The notes: generated by a model from the letters alone, not told the origin. Counted from the first letter of the stretch, positions 1-11,653 are shown. The stretch: DNA of 64,000 nucleotides from Isochrysis galbana (GCA_018136815.1 CM030933.1:6363137-6427136), one strand, 5' to 3'. Translations and numbers: made by a program.

Positions 1-163
1 TGCCTGCACCAGGCGGTGCCTGCAGCACGAGGTTTGGAGCGCTCTCGAGCGATTCGACGATTTGCGGTAGCAGCGGTGTGATGGGCAGCGTGTCGCCAAG
101 CGCGCAAAGGCGCGGAACCGGCGCGCGCGGCCGCGCCACCAGCAGAGGCACCAGCCAGCGCAT
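1..163 (-). CDS. HrpB-like DExH-box helicase, N-terminal fragment cut by window edge
   Basis: Reading the minus strand from an ATG at 163 gives 54 open codons running off the window. The first ~25 residues are Arg/Pro-rich and could be an organelle-targeting leader. They are followed by LPITPLLPQIVESLES and then APNLVLQAPPGAG, which is the start of a Walker A motif (APPGAGK-T/S). A short LPI..LLP.I...L segment directly before an APPGAGKT motif is typical of the bacterial-type HrpB family of DExH helicases, which eukaryotic algae also carry. Everything catalytic after the P-loop lies outside the window, so the family call rests on this junction alone. No intron is visible in the fragment. Another DEAH helicase is the main alternative. 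Confidence 0.65.
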   Translation of the reverse strand, partial: MRWLVPLLVARPRAPVPRLCALGDTLPITPLLPQIVESLESAPNLVLQAPPGAG

Positions 164-750
164 CCGGTCCTCTCTCCCCCCCCCCCCCTCTCACTCCCTC
201 TCTCCCTTCTCCCTTCACACTTCCATGTGTCCATTCATTGTTGAGAATAAAGGTTGGTGTACTACTCTACTAGAGTACGGATAGAAAAGTCCCTCTGTGC
301 ATACTGTGTGGAGAGTACGAGTAGAGTAGAGTAGTAGGAGTAGGAGTACTCGATGTGGATCTCGTTCATCCATCTGTTCACGCCAGCCATCGATTCATTC
401 TTTCTATTACGGGATGTTCAAAGTAGTTACGCATGTCCCTCTTCTGTCCGGGTACCCAGCGCAGGCAGGGAACGACAACAGACAACAGACGCCCCGTTGT
501 TTACTACATGGGACAGGTGATGAGTTGCAATCACTTCGACATGCGCACGGCGCGCACATAAAATTTCCAGACGCGCGTCCCCCCGCGCGGGGCGTCGTGC
601 GTGCGCATGTAACTAGGGACGGGTAAAAGTTTCGCGCTCGACTCCCCCAAATTTTGTGCTTGACTTTGTGCCTTACTTTGCTCGCCCCCCCCCCCCCATT
701 TTCGCTAGATTTTGTTTGATCAACTACTATTTACTATGACTAACGCTAGC

Positions 751-920
751 TATTAAAAACATCTGAAGAATCTGGGCTACACACCTACTATTGACGGGAT
801 CTCCCTTTACTCTAACGCCGCCCTTAAACTTCCCCTCCCCCCACCTCTTTCCCTGCCCCCTTCGTTCCTTTTTCTTCGGTTTCCGGGGTCCGGCCCTAGT
901 ACACTACCTACTACCTAGGG
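751..920. repeat. Dispersed repeat family R1 (copy 1)
   Basis: This stretch opens with an ATCTGAAGAATCTGGGCTA motif and continues through a C-rich tract into CCTTCGTTCCTTTTTC and a GGTTTCCGGGGTCCG block. Related copies occur at 14156-14330 (same orientation) and, inverted, at 33685-33885 and 56325-56465. The shared ends and the absence of any conserved reading frame suggest the terminus of a non-coding mobile element. No gene is recognisable between 164 and 1940. Confidence 0.6.
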
Positions 921-1152
921 TCTGGTTTGGAGTTTGGAGTGTGTGGGGGGGCCGGGCAGGCCTTTGGGACCGTCTCTCTTGAGCTGCGTGTGCCTGCTCG
1001 GGCTCGCGATGGTTGTGTAGGTTGTTTGGGCCTTGTGGCGTCTCTAGGGCTCCCTTTGGTTGTTACTTTCCGGGCTTATTCGCCCTCGCTTTGCTGCTCC
1101 CTGGTGTCCACGACAGCGTGTGCTATCCTCTGCTTGGCCGCTAGCTCCAAGG

Positions 1153-1210
1153 TGTCGTTCCGTCAATTGTGGGACATCAGTCGAATTGAGCTATCAAATG
1201 TCCATAGTTA
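1153..1210. repeat. Dispersed ~55-bp repeat R2 (copy 1)
   Basis: A ~55-bp segment beginning GTCGTTCCGTCAA and ending near CAAATGTCCATAGTT recurs at 44351-44408 (same orientation) and inverted at 47719-47770 and 58916-58978. It has no coding potential and looks like the conserved end of a transposable element. Confidence 0.65.
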
Positions 1211-1939
1211 TGTTATACAAATCTACCACGTGCTTTTAACGGATAAAGGTACCCAGCTTTCTAGGACCGGTCCTAGAAACTAGGACGGACTTTGCTAGGT
1301 GAGAGCATGAGCATACCATGTTATTTTGTCCCAAACCTTGGCTATTGAGTTACCACATGCATGTCCTCATTAAATGTTCCAGGTGTACCTAGGCACCATT
1401 CCTTCAGCAACACCAAGTTTTGTGACGCGTTTACGGGTCACCTGGTCGGAATTGCTGCTTGTCCTAGAAACGGGAGAAATGGCTGATACCACCCAATGGG
1501 GAGCTCTTCTACCCATGGTCCCCAGGAGATGAAATGTTGCTTTGACTGCCCTCTTTGAGACCTTCAGTGACCACCAACCACCAAGCTTGGTTTTGTCATC
1601 TAAGTGTCCAATCCGCTAGCCTACTGCTCCAAAAGGTCTAAAATAAAACTCCTCTGATGCGAGCGGACGCTCGAGTGCAGCACCGCATGCTGAATGTGGT
1701 AGCAAAAGTAAGCAAAGACAAGCTCCGCAGAGTTGGTCATGGGGAGAGCTAAGGTGGAATGGGATGTGGAGATGGTTTGCTTCAGGTGATGGGATGTCTC
1801 ATAAGCTCACCATAGGCTATAATGGAGGCATGATCGACAGAGTCCTAGAAATCCAAGAATTTTCTAGGACGTGGTCCTAGTTTCTAGGACGGAATTTTTT
1901 GTCCGTTAAGGATTGATCTATTTTTGGCGATAGGGTGCA

Positions 1940-2625
1940 GTAGTCACAGTGTCTCCCCATGGAGACGCCGTGCGTGCGCATAGCAGCTTGTTTCTCTGCG
2001 GTTCACAATTACATAAAGATGCAGTATAAGAGAGATCTCTCGATGAGTTGCAATCCGATGTGCATCGGTTCCCCCGCGGGGGCGGGGGCGCCGTGCGTGC
2101 GCATAGCAGCTTGTTTCTCTGCGGTTCACAATTACATAAACATGCAGTATAAGAGAGATCTCTCGCGGGAAGGGTGTGATGAGTTGCAATCACCCATGTG
2201 CACGCCGTGGATGCGCACGGCGCGATGTGCATCGGTTTCCCCGCGGGGGCGCCATGCGTGCGCATAGCAGCTTGTTTCTCTGCGGTTCACAATTACATAA
2301 AATGCAGTATAAATAAGAGAGATGTCTCGCGGGAAGGGTGTAATGAGTTGCAATCACCCATGTGCACGCCGTGGATGCGCACGGCGCGATGTGCATCGGT
2401 TTCCCCGCGGGGGGCGCCATGCGTGCGCATAGCTTGTTTCTCTGCGGTTCACAATTACATAAAATGCAGTATAAGAGAGATGTCTCACGGGAAGGGTGTG
2501 ATGAGTTGCAATCACCCATGTGCACGCCGTGCATGCGCACGGCGCGATGTGCATCGGTTCCCCCCGCGGGGGCGCCGTGCGTGCGCATAACAACTTTTTC
2601 TCCTACTATGAAGGTGCACGCCGTG
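1940..2625. repeat. Tandem array R3, irregular ~120-165 bp units
   Basis: Four to five irregular repeat units share the blocks GTGCGCATAGCAGCTTG, GCGGTTCACAATTACATAAA, TATAAGAGAGATCTCTCGCG, TGATGAGTTGCAATCACCC and CCGCGGGGGCGCC. Unit starts fall near 1977, 2099, 2260, 2425 and 2580. Long overlapping ORFs here on both strands are by-products of the repeat and should not be annotated as proteins. Related single units lie at about 520-615, 44490-44730 and 45370-45530, so the sequence is both tandem and dispersed. Confidence 0.85.
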
Positions 2626-2768
2626 CGTGCGTTCACTCTTTCCGCGGGGGAACTCTGGGCGCGGGGTGCGGGCGGGAACCTTGGAGGCACCCCCTGGGGA
2701 AGACGGGAGACGGGGGAGGAGGAGGCGAGGAGGGGGGTGGCGGAGACGGTGGAGGTGGAGACGGCGGT

Positions 2769-4190
2769 CCCGTTTCTCACCGCACTCCATCGGGGGGGGT
2801 GCAAAACCCCCCCTCTCCCTCTCTCCGTTCTCCTCCACCTCTGTCCCTGCGGCGCGTCGCCATGCGACGCGCCACGGCCTGCTCTCAGAGGCCCTTTGGG
2901 GGCTCCCAGAGGGCCAGCCAGGGCAGCTCGGGGGGCAATGGAGGCTAGGGCTCAGCCCCTGGCCCCCCTGCCTCTCCCACGCTTGCCTCAACCTACTTTT
3001 ATAAGTGGGGGTCAATGGGGGCCTCGCGCCCCCCTCTCTCCATCGCGGACACCCCCCGGGGTGGGCCCGTACAATCAACCCCAGCCCCTGCCCTTTGGCA
3101 GGGGCTGGGCAATCAACACTCTGGCCCAGACCCCTAGTGGGCGCGGGCCGAGACTCGCACTCCCACGCCCAGCATGGGCCTGCCCTCGAGCTGACTCCCC
3201 CCCCTCCCCTGGTCGCCAGGCATACAGAGGCCACTGGGAGGCTCCAATGGCCAGCGTGGCAAGCGTGAGAGAGGCAGGGGGGGCCGCCCAGCCTCCACTG
3301 CCCCCTGAGCTGCCCTTGCTGGCCCTCTGGGAGCCCCCAAAGGCCCTCTGAGAGCAGGCCGTGGCGCGCCGCATGACGACGCGCCGCAGGGAGAGGGGCG
3401 GAGGAGAATGGAGAGAGGGAGAGGGGGGAATTTGCGCCCCCCCCGATGGAGTGCGGTAAGAAACGGGCCCCGTTTGCGTTAGCAAACGGGCGAAGGGGGG
3501 CGGCTGGCGACAGGAGGGGCGAGAAGAAGGGAGTGGCTCGAGACGTCCCTGTGGCAGGTATCGGGGGGCGCAGTCATTTATTTCTTCGAGGACTGCTCGC
3601 GGCGCGAGCTGTAAGGGCCGTTCTGCTTCACGACGAGAGGTCCCTCCCCCCCCCCCGGTGTTTTTCCCCGGAGAGTCGGCCGGCGTCGACCGGTCCGCCT
3701 CAATGGGTTTTCCCTCATTGTAACTTGTGGGGAGTTATAATGGGAGCCGGGGGTTTGCGAGGGGGGAGATTTGAAGGGATGCATATGTGTATGTGTCTGT
3801 GCCATCACTTCAAGGCGTGCGGGCAAGTGCGCTGAGGGGTGTCGTGATAGTACCGGGCTAGTGGGAGTAGTGGTACTAACGCTCAGTTGTTTTATCTCCC
3901 ACGCTTGCCTCGTTGGCCCTGGGAGCCGCCCGAAGCCCTCTGTCTACCTGGCGACCAGGGATGGGGGGGGAAGTCAGCTCGAGGGCAGGCCCATGCTGGG
4001 CGTGGGAGTGCGAGTCAGGGCCCGCGCCCACTAGGGGTCTGGGCCAGAGTGTTGATTGCCCAGCCCCTGCCAAAGGGCAGGGGCTGGGGTTGATTGTACG
4101 GGCCCACCCCGGGGGGTGTCCGCGATGGAGAGAGGGGGGCGCGAGGGCCCCCCATTGACCATTGACCCCCACTTATAAAAGTAGGTTGAT
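2769..4190. mobile_element. Nested foldback element
   Basis: Two inverted-repeat pairs interleave. Arm A (about 2769-2950) is the inverse of 3285-3468. Arm B (about 2994-3275) is the inverse of 3893-4186. The outer ends carry an ACTTTTATAAGTGGGGGTCA-type motif. The arms are GC-rich, and all ORFs through them are mirrored on the opposite strand, which marks them as repeat shadows. No transposase is visible. The 3470-3890 core shares a TAGTGGTACTAACGCTCAG motif with 33885-33925 and, inverted, 61165-61250. Confidence 0.75.
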
Positions 4191-4279
4191 GCGAACCAAG
4201 TATACATTTAGTTGCGGGGGTTTTGAGGGGGAATGGGGGATGAGACGTGATACCGAATGAACGCTCCTTGCCTCGCAGC

Positions 4280-4390
4280 GTCTGTCATGAGCCGATCAGT
4301 CGGCGCGTCGGGTCGGCATCGGGAGAGGAGGGAAGCAGCAACGCACGCTCCATGACACCATCTTTTTAAAAAAGATAGTTGAGGCGCCAT
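4280..4390. repeat. Element terminus R4 (palindromic end)
   Basis: A GC-rich stretch leads into CGCTCCATGACACCATC and a short palindrome ending GATAGTTGAGG. The same type of end (CGCTCCATGAC followed by a TATC...GATAGTT palindrome) is seen near 16480-16515, 20320-20360, 30885-30915 and, inverted, 40160-40205. It marks the 3' end of a non-autonomous element lying just downstream of the VPS18 stop codon. Confidence 0.6.
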
Positions 4391-4430
4391 AGTTGAGGCG
4401 CCAACGAAAGTTAGTATGATTTGGTAGAAA

Positions 4431-7400
4431 CTAAACGGCCCAACTTTCCAACAGTAAGGCATCCTCAGCAGGGTCGAGGAGAGGCTGCCTGACATTAGCA
4501 ACCATTGCACTACCGCACAACGGACACTCGGCGCAAAGAGCAGCATCTGTCTCGCCTTGGCCACGCTTGCGCGGCTTCTCCCGCTCCACAGTAGGGCGCA
4601 ACACCTCAACACAACGAAGTCGGAATACATGTCCGCAAGGGTACCCCACTGACCGGTGACCTTCAATAGCGCAGCCTCCGCAAGTATGCGTCATCATGGG
4701 GGGCATATCAACGCAGGCGCACAATGTGGCGGGATTCGTCACACAGCTTCGATGACGTAGACTCTCAGCCTGGTGGCTGAGCTTCAGGGCGGTAGATGCG
4801 TTGTCTGCTTGTTCTGCCGAGATATGGTGTCTCTCTCTCCCATGTGCCGAAAGGGAAGCACAGATGGGAGCCTTAAGGCTATCGATCCGCGAGATTTGCG
4901 GCACGAAGTGCAAGACATCTTGAAGGGTCAAACATGAGCTCTCTTGCAGTATTTGTAATGCTGCACCAATGTCACCCCGACCTTCGACGTCGCCGCAAAA
5001 AATGGCAGAAGCGGCTTTGTCGTTGCTCCTATTGTTGCGATGAAGAACATCGTCAAAGTTGGGACTTGCACGCTTGTTGACATCTTCTTCTCCACACAAG
5101 ACGTACCTCAAGATTTGCACCCAAAGCTGTCGACGCTCTCTCGCGTCGGTATGCATATTCGCGCTCCTCTTTGCCAAGCTTATGTCTCCCGCAATCAGGG
5201 CAGCATTCACAGCCTGTGCAGGGAGCCGCAACAGCTGATATAGCCGGACGCAGGCCAAGACGCGTCCATGCCGCCAGCAAAGACGCAATGCTAGATGAGG
5301 ATCGTACCGTCTATTATGGGTCGCGTTGGGAGCGAACAGCTTCGTGCAGACCCCCCCAGCTACAGACTCACCGAGGCTGTCGCCGAGAGAATAGAGGCAC
5401 CCCTCGCCGTTGGGTTCCCTATGATCGCCGCCGCCATCTCCTAAAAAACGGAGTAGATCCCCGTCGCTAGAACGCCGCACGTGCAGTAACAAGAGAGCGT
5501 TGTGCACCTGAGGAGACGCGCAGCCGTTCGCCACGACATGGCGCAAATAATCGAGAACGTGATGCTTCAACCTTGCGAGAGGAGCACATCGAGTCGCGAA
5601 CGATCTTCTCGTTTTTGCCATCGGACTCTTCGTCGTCGTGGTCACTTGCCCCGGTTTGGACTCGGACTCTCCCGGGACAGGCCTCTCTGGCAAATCTGAC
5701 CTCAGCCTTGCCCAACGCTCGTCGTAGCGAAAGAACGCCGGCAACAACGACGTCGGATCCAGAAAGGTTGCTTCTGTCCACGCCTCTACCGCCGCAGCGG
5801 GAGACAGCTTTAGCATCTCCGTGCCAAAGCGGTCAACCAACCTCTGTACCTCTCCTCTCAAGTCTCCCTCCAACCCAAGTACACTGCGGGAATCACCGCC
5901 GCCAAGTCCACTTGTCGGTCTTTGCTGCATCGCATCCTTGACCAGGGCTCGTAATTGAGCCACCGCCTTGTCGGCTCTTCCCATTTGGATGTGAAGAGCA
6001 AGCAGTCTCTCCCAGTCGCTACTCAACGAATAGAAAAGGGCGAGCTCCTCGTGCCTTCCTGCCGCCTCTAGCATCGATATTGTCAACGGGCTGCTCAACA
6101 CGGGATACTGGGAGCGCAAAAAGTCGCTGAAATCGCGGGCGAGTGACTGGGACGCGGATGTGCCGTCCACGGGATTTGTCACTGTAAGCGACGGCGAGCA
6201 TGTGGAGATGTCCTCCGTAAAGCTTGTCGAGCCGATTGTGGCAACCCTCTCCGGGGTGTTTGGGGAAGCTTCTGGTAGTGACGACAGTTCTTGTAGAAAG
6301 AGCTCGCACTGCCACGTGGCTAACATTGTCCGCTGAGGATGCAGGGGGGCAAGAGAAGTCGCCCGCCTGGTTGATATCTCAGGAAAGAGGCAGTAGCAAG
6401 GGGAAATGACGGCGGGTGTGGTGGAGCGTATGGCTTGCAGTCGCACCTGCATTGCGTAATGTGGCTTCACTTCGTCAAGCTTATAGGCGAGATAGGCGCG
6501 CAGCGCGCTCTTCTGATCATGAGCGAGGAAGCGCAACGCCACCGCTTCCACAGGTTCGGCACTACGCGCGAAATTCCGGGCAGCTTGGAGGAACTCGCGT
6601 TCTGAGAGGTTGTGCTCCGCCTGTGGGCCAAGGAAAAGCGGGCGGGGTAGGCCTTCATGACGCTGACGATGGCTGCCGCACATGGCTATCAAGCACATCA
6701 AAGCAATAAAGCAAGGGGTCCACGCGTCAGAGGAGGTAGTGAGAAGGGCGGGTGGTGTAGCACAAAGCTCTCGTGAGGCGCCAATGCGTGAGAGTGGGCG
6801 ACGGACCATCGCTCGCAAGACTTGATCTCGCCGTTCGGGCACGCCCTCCGTGAAAGCAAGCGCTTGCTCGAAGTCTCCGACTTCCAAGTGCAAACGCCAC
6901 TCATGGCGCGATTCGCATCGTGCTTCAACTTTCCAGAGAGAGTCAACGCTCCACACCCAAACATCCTCTATTGGCGTGTCAGCTTGGTCCTCAAAAGCCT
7001 TCTGTGAGGCAGCTCTTGGGGCTAGCTTTGCACTCAAGCCCGGTCTATCCGCATGATAAGCTCTATCCGTCGGGATCGCTCTTCCACAAATCATGCCAAG
7101 CAGCGGGGCCGATTCCATGTGGGGGACAGCAACCTCTACCAGTTCCCCGGAAAGGCGCGAGATCGCCGCGACCCCTCCTCGGTACAGCAAGAGCAAGTGA
7201 TGAGGCATCAGCGCCATATCGGAAGGAAGACCGAAGAACGAGGTTGGACTTGCGCGATGCAGCCTAGTGGCGCGCTCGTCATGCACGCTGCATTTGTCGG
7301 TGGTCACGAGGGCAGCCGTCGATAGCCTCGAGGCATCGGGGTATGGGCGCAGTTCGAAGTTGTACACGCACGAGTCGCCGGCTCGCTATGACAGGAGAGG

Positions 7401-8566
7401 AGGGGATGAATCCGGCATGCGTTTCGGAAAGCGGGGCTCGAGATCTCGACGAGGGCTGGGTGACACATAGCACATAACATGCGGTCCCATATGTCGCACG
7501 AATTGACGTGGAATGACACCCCGCCCCCCCCCCCCTCTAAGCGCCACAGGCTAGTCGTCGCCTGGGCTTGGGCAACCGCACTACCTAGGCACCCGCACCT
7601 GCGCCCCGAAGAGCAGCGATCCTGTGTATGCACCCTTCGCGGTAAGCCAGCCAAACGCTGCGGGCGCTCCAGTGGAGTGTGATCGCTCGAGTACAAGGGT
7701 GCCGCCTTGCAGTGGAGGTGGCCAGGGGATACCAGTAGGCGGCCCCTCCACCTAGGCATTGGATTATTGGAGGGTAAGCTTAGCCGGCCAAGGTCAAATA
7801 GGAGTCGGAAGAGGGTGGGCAGGTAGGCTGAAGCGCCGGTAGCCCAGCTTCAGCTGCTCACCTCGACGTATCCCAACTGTGCAAGATCCCGATACTCTGC
7901 GAAGAGCGCGTCAGCACTTGCTGCCCCAACGAATTCGTAGTATCGAGTGGGAGTTGCTACGAGCACAAAAAGCCGCCTCCCCTCTATTGCATGTGCACTT
8001 CCAGCCAGGTTGACGTGGTCAGCCTGTAGCCCGACGATGGGCGCGGACGGCGTGAGTGCATAGACTTGTCTATACCGTGTGGTACGGCTCGGCTCGATCG
8101 ATGCATCGTAGATGGTGCCAGAGCTCGTACCAAGGAGGACGTCTCGAGTGTCTGGCCGTGCAGCGACGGGAGGCAGCCACGCGACAGCAGTGATGACGAG
8201 GTTCTTTGCCTTACCAAGGAGGCGTGACCGTGCGCGGTGTACGAAGACGTTGTCACCCGAGGCATGTGCCACTATCAGACAGATTGAGGAGTGCGGGTCC
8301 GCAAAGAGGCCGCTGGGTGTGCCAGCAGCACGGCAGAGCTCAAGCGTAACGCTCTCGCCCGTCGCGAGGCTGTATCGGAGGAGACGGTTGCCCACGAGGA
8401 GGAAGACGACGCCCTGCCCTGCGCACGCTAATCGCACGCTCTCGCCCGCCGGCGCACGCCACACCGGGCCCGAGAGCCTAAAGATTGGCGTGTCGGCCGC
8501 CGCGTCGCCCATGGGGGGCGCGCCGGTCGGGACTGGCACCGCCACCCGCAACTCTGGTTCATTCAC
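4431..8566 (-). CDS. VPS18: Vacuolar protein sorting protein VPS18 (Pep3/Dor)
   Basis: Two-exon gene: 8566-7862 and 7385-4431, joined in phase 0 across a 476-nt GT-AG intron (donor GAG|GTGAGC, acceptor CATAG|). The product is about 1,219 aa, longer than the ~970 aa of animal VPS18. Exon 1 gives the N-terminal beta-propeller, with segments such as VVFLLVGNRLLRYSL and DVLLGTSSGTIYDA. Exon 2 holds clathrin-repeat-like helices (YDPHLALRLCWRHGRVLACV) and a C-terminal RING (CGGC, then YPCGHVF, then CPLCG, residues ~1133-1195). VPS18 is a core subunit of the HOPS and CORVET tethering complexes and acts in endosome-vacuole fusion; the RING mediates assembly. The extra length lies in Ser/Arg/Gly-rich loops. 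The propeller-repeat-RING order makes the call secure; the single intron boundary is my model. Confidence 0.9.
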
Positions 8567-8613
8567 ACCGCTACACGTCCCTCTCTGCAGTGTGAGAAAA
8601 GTGTTCGGTCAGG

Positions 8614-8640
8614 AGGGCGGTCAAACAGTGATTTATAACT
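8614..8640. repeat. 26-bp repeat R5 in VPS18 upstream region
   Basis: GGGCGGTCAAACAGTGATTT followed by ATAACT recurs inverted and almost unchanged at 47991-48016. A partial match is at 14447-14466. It is probably a transposon end or a shared promoter element; nothing decides between these. Confidence 0.5.
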
Positions 8641-8802
8641 TCTAACATGCGGGACCGTGCCATCCCATCTGACTGGTTGTGGAGGGAAGCCTTAGACCGC
8701 CCGAATGGGCTCATGAGCGACGCGCACAGCCACAGCCCCGCCTGACACCCCTGAGAGTCTCCCCTGCAGCAACGCCGACTCGATGCAAGAAGATGGGCCA
8801 CA

Positions 8803-8890
8803 TGCCACATGCCACATCCACATCCACATGCACATGCACATGAGACATGAGCATGAGCATGAGACGCGTGAGATGTGAGATGAGAGATGA
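8803..8890. repeat. CACATG/GAGCAT short tandem repeat
   Basis: Low-complexity run of CACATGC, CCACAT and GAGCATGAGAC units in the upstream region of VPS18. It creates spurious His/Ala-rich ORFs. No gene is recognisable from 8567 to 9800. Confidence 0.7.
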
Positions 8891-9068
8891 ATTTCGCCGA
8901 ATTTCTAATTTTTGCTCGCTGCGCGGGTGACTTGTGTGAAAGTCTACCTCTATGTGCTGCATACACAGTAGGCAGGCCGTCAGGCAGTCCACAGTCCACA
9001 CTGTTGCATCCATCAGCCAATCGCAGCAGTTTTTGTCGTTTAAGGCGTTGAGTTACCCCTGACGAGCA

Positions 9069-9176
9069 CGATCTAAATCTAGATCTAGATAGAAGTCGAT
9101 AGTGCCTTGGGGCCTTTAAGCTATCCACCTAGATACAGATAGCAGATAGTGCCTTGGTGCTATCCACCTAGATATT
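9069..9176. repeat. CTATCCACCTAGATA repeat cluster (left)
   Basis: Two copies of a ~31-bp unit (AGATAGTGCCTTGG...CTATCCACCTAGATA). Matching units occur at 10046-10180, so the pair brackets an ~870-bp stretch that contains the hAT-like MITE. Confidence 0.6.
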
Positions 9177-9809
9177 ATTTATAGTATATAGTGGATTTTT
9201 TTTCGGCCTAGCCCCCCCCCCTCTTCTCGCCCCCTGCCCCCTGCCGAGCGCGAAACCGCGCCGAACGAAGCAGGATGCTCGGCTTGGGCCATGTGGCGCG
9301 AGCCGCATGGCGGCAGTACCGCCTGCTTGGGCGAGCTTGGGCTTGGGCGAGCCATCCCGTCCCGACAACACAACCGCGGTGCAGCAAGAGCGCACAACCG
9401 CAGTGGCTGCGATCACTGCGACGGCAGCTTGGTGGAAGGCTTCGGAAGGCGGAAGGCGCGCGATCATGATCATGATCATGACCTCCCAGCGGCCAGCGGA
9501 TCGCAGATCCTGTGACCGGACGGCCTGAGGGGCTGCCCACCTTAGCGAAGATGGCTCGATGGCTCGACAATACTTGGGTCGCCCGGCTAGCTCGACGGGC
9601 GTTGAGCGCATGTTCTCCAAGGCCGGCAAGCTACATGATGACCTCAAGGCGTCTCAGAGTGATGAGAATGAGAATGAGACCCTTGAACACGCTCTGATAG
9701 CATTTGTCAATTATAAGTGATAGAGTGCCCGTGCTTAGTAGCATTGTCGGTGGGGCCGTGCTGTAGTTGTTGTACGCACAAGCGCGCCGCCTGCTCTGTA
9801 AGTTTAGGT

Positions 9810-10018
9810 CCTACACATGTGAAACACAGGAACAGCGTTCTTTTTCGGAGGCCCAAAACATATGTTTTTCGCTGTATTCTTTCGGGCGGCCCCCCCTACC
9901 CGGCACATTTGTTTTTTACACTGTTTTTCTCTGTTTCTGTTTTTTTCGACGGCAAAAAACATACTGCATACTGTTTTTGCTATTTTATTTCTTAGTTTGA
10001 CTGTGTTTCACATGTAGG
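9810..10018. mobile_element. hAT-like MITE with 8-bp target duplication
   Basis: The left end reads CCTACACATGTGAAACACAG (9810-9829). The right end (10001-10018) is its inverse apart from a two-base gap. Both sides are flanked by the perfect 8-bp direct repeat GTTTAGGT (9802-9809 and 10019-10026). Eight-base duplications with short inverted ends are the hallmark of hAT-superfamily insertion. The 209-bp interior is T-rich and has no coding capacity, so this is a non-autonomous element. The intact duplication suggests a fairly recent insertion. Confidence 0.88.
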
Positions 10019-10045
10019 GTTTAGGTGCGCTGACATGGTAATTAT

Positions 10046-10180
10046 CTACACTAGATATCTAGCCTTCGGCCGATTGCTATCCACCTAGATATAGATAGTG
10101 CATTAGCGCTATCCACCTAGATAGAGATAGTGAAAAGGCGGCCTAGATAGGTAGATATCTAGATATCTGGGTATCTAGTT
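10046..10180. repeat. CTATCCACCTAGATA repeat cluster (right)
   Basis: Units of the same ~31-bp repeat seen at 9069-9176, here degenerating into TAGATATCTAG palindromes. Function unknown. Confidence 0.6.
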
Positions 10181-10497
10181 CCACGCCTTAGTTTTGGGCG
10201 TGCGCAGTGGCAGTGAGGAGTGAGAGGAGAGATGATAATAATAAATTCTGGGGGTCCCTTGCAAAAAGAAAATCTCAAGGGACTGTACCAGCCCTGTAGG
10301 AACGATAATCAGTTGTGTTTTTTTACCGTGCGTGGCCTTCCTCCTCCCCAACTTTGCGCGGGGGGGCTCCCCGCTTTGCGCGGGGGGGGCTCCTTTTGCG
10401 CGGGGGGAGAAAAGCCCCTTTGCGCGGGGGGTTCCTTACCCCCCCCCCTCCCCCCCTTTGGCGCGCGGAGAGCAACCCCTCCCCCCCCCCCGGCAAG

Positions 10498-11653
10498 ATG
10501 GAGAGGTGTGAGGATGAGGAGGAGGTGTGTGCAGCGGCTGTGCATGCAACTCGAGTGGCGCACGAGGCTGCGCGCCGGGCTGTGCATGGAGCTCGAGTGG
10601 CGCGCGAGGCTTCGCGCCAGGCTGCGGTGCTCGCTCAGAGGCGTGAGCGGCGTGCTGCTGCGGAGCGGGAGCGCCGCAGGCGCTCCTCGACCTCTGCTGA
10701 TGCAGCGGAGAGGCGGGCCGCCGCCGTTGAACGAGAGCGACGCAGACGTGCCATGGCGGCTGTGCCTCGCGTGATCAGCCCTCGCCGGGAGCGCCGTCGG
10801 CCGGAAAGCGACCGTGTATACAACGCGGCGGCAGGACGGGAAAACCGGCATCTGTTACCAACAATTGTCTCGACTGGCAAGAAGGGATGTTGGAGTACAT
10901 TGAGAGGAATGTGGTCGACAGGAAGCACCTCATCTTCGGCGGGAAGGGAGCCGCCACACAGAACGCATCAGAGCGCGTGGGGAGCATCTGCTTGCGTTAC
11001 CGACCAAAGGGCGTTGTGATGCGCGGCACGTTGTATCCTACTACTACGGACCTCGCAATTGCGCACGCCAACTCAACCGTGCTTGGATGCTTTCAGGCGA
11101 AGCTGCAAGAGAGGGGCTGGCAAGCCGACCCTGGGCTGCAGGCGTTCAGCTCCTTTCAGGCACGCATCTTGGAGCGGATGGGCATGACTGCAACAGCGGC
11201 GCAGCGTGAGGAGTGGGACAGCCAGTTAGCAGCTCGAGTGGAGCAGTGGAGCAGAGCCTGCTTCGGCGCACTCCGCAATACTACAGACAGCGCGCGTTGA
11301 AGCGGCGTTTGTTGAAGATGCAACGGCAGCGAGAGACGCAGGCGGCACGCGGCGAGCACGACTACAAGCCTGGCGGCGATGAGGCACCGGCCAAGGGCCT
11401 CGCTGGCGCCTGCACATGTTCGCCTCTAGTGAAATGTGCCAGCATGTCTTGTGCTTGTCGTGTTGCGGGTGTTTTGTGTACCACCGCTTGCCATGGTGGG
11501 AGGCAATCTCTGAGATGTGTGAGGATGAGTGCCTTGCAGCCACCAAGTGATTCTGAGTGCTCTGTCTCCTCTGTCACTCCAGGGTGCAACTCAGACGATC
11601 CTGAGCCTGAGATTCTGTCCGAGCTCAGTTGTTGTGAGGAGTGTGACCCGTGA
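10498..11653 (+). pseudogene. Transposon-like locus with Ala/Arg coiled coil and Cys-cluster C-terminus
   Basis: Three overlapping plus-strand reading frames look like pieces of one gene. The first (from ATG 10498) is an Ala/Arg/Glu-rich, probably coiled-coil segment built from imperfect tandem repeats. The second, open from about 10887, contains LEYIERNVVDRKHLIFGGKG and continues to 11300. The third (11213-11653) ends in a Cys-rich tail with the spacing C-x-C-x5-C-x4-C-x-C-x6-C-x3-C-H and an acidic end rich in Ser and Cys. That cysteine pattern resembles the CXC-like tails found on some transposase and integrase proteins. I cannot tell whether the frame changes reflect introns or decay; pseudogene is the cautious choice. 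Confidence 0.4.

Noticed and set aside
2362-3351. Long ORFs (329 aa plus, 240 aa minus) across 2190-3350
   Set aside because: They run through the R3 tandem array and the foldback arms, are mirrored on both strands, and have only repetitive, compositionally biased peptides.
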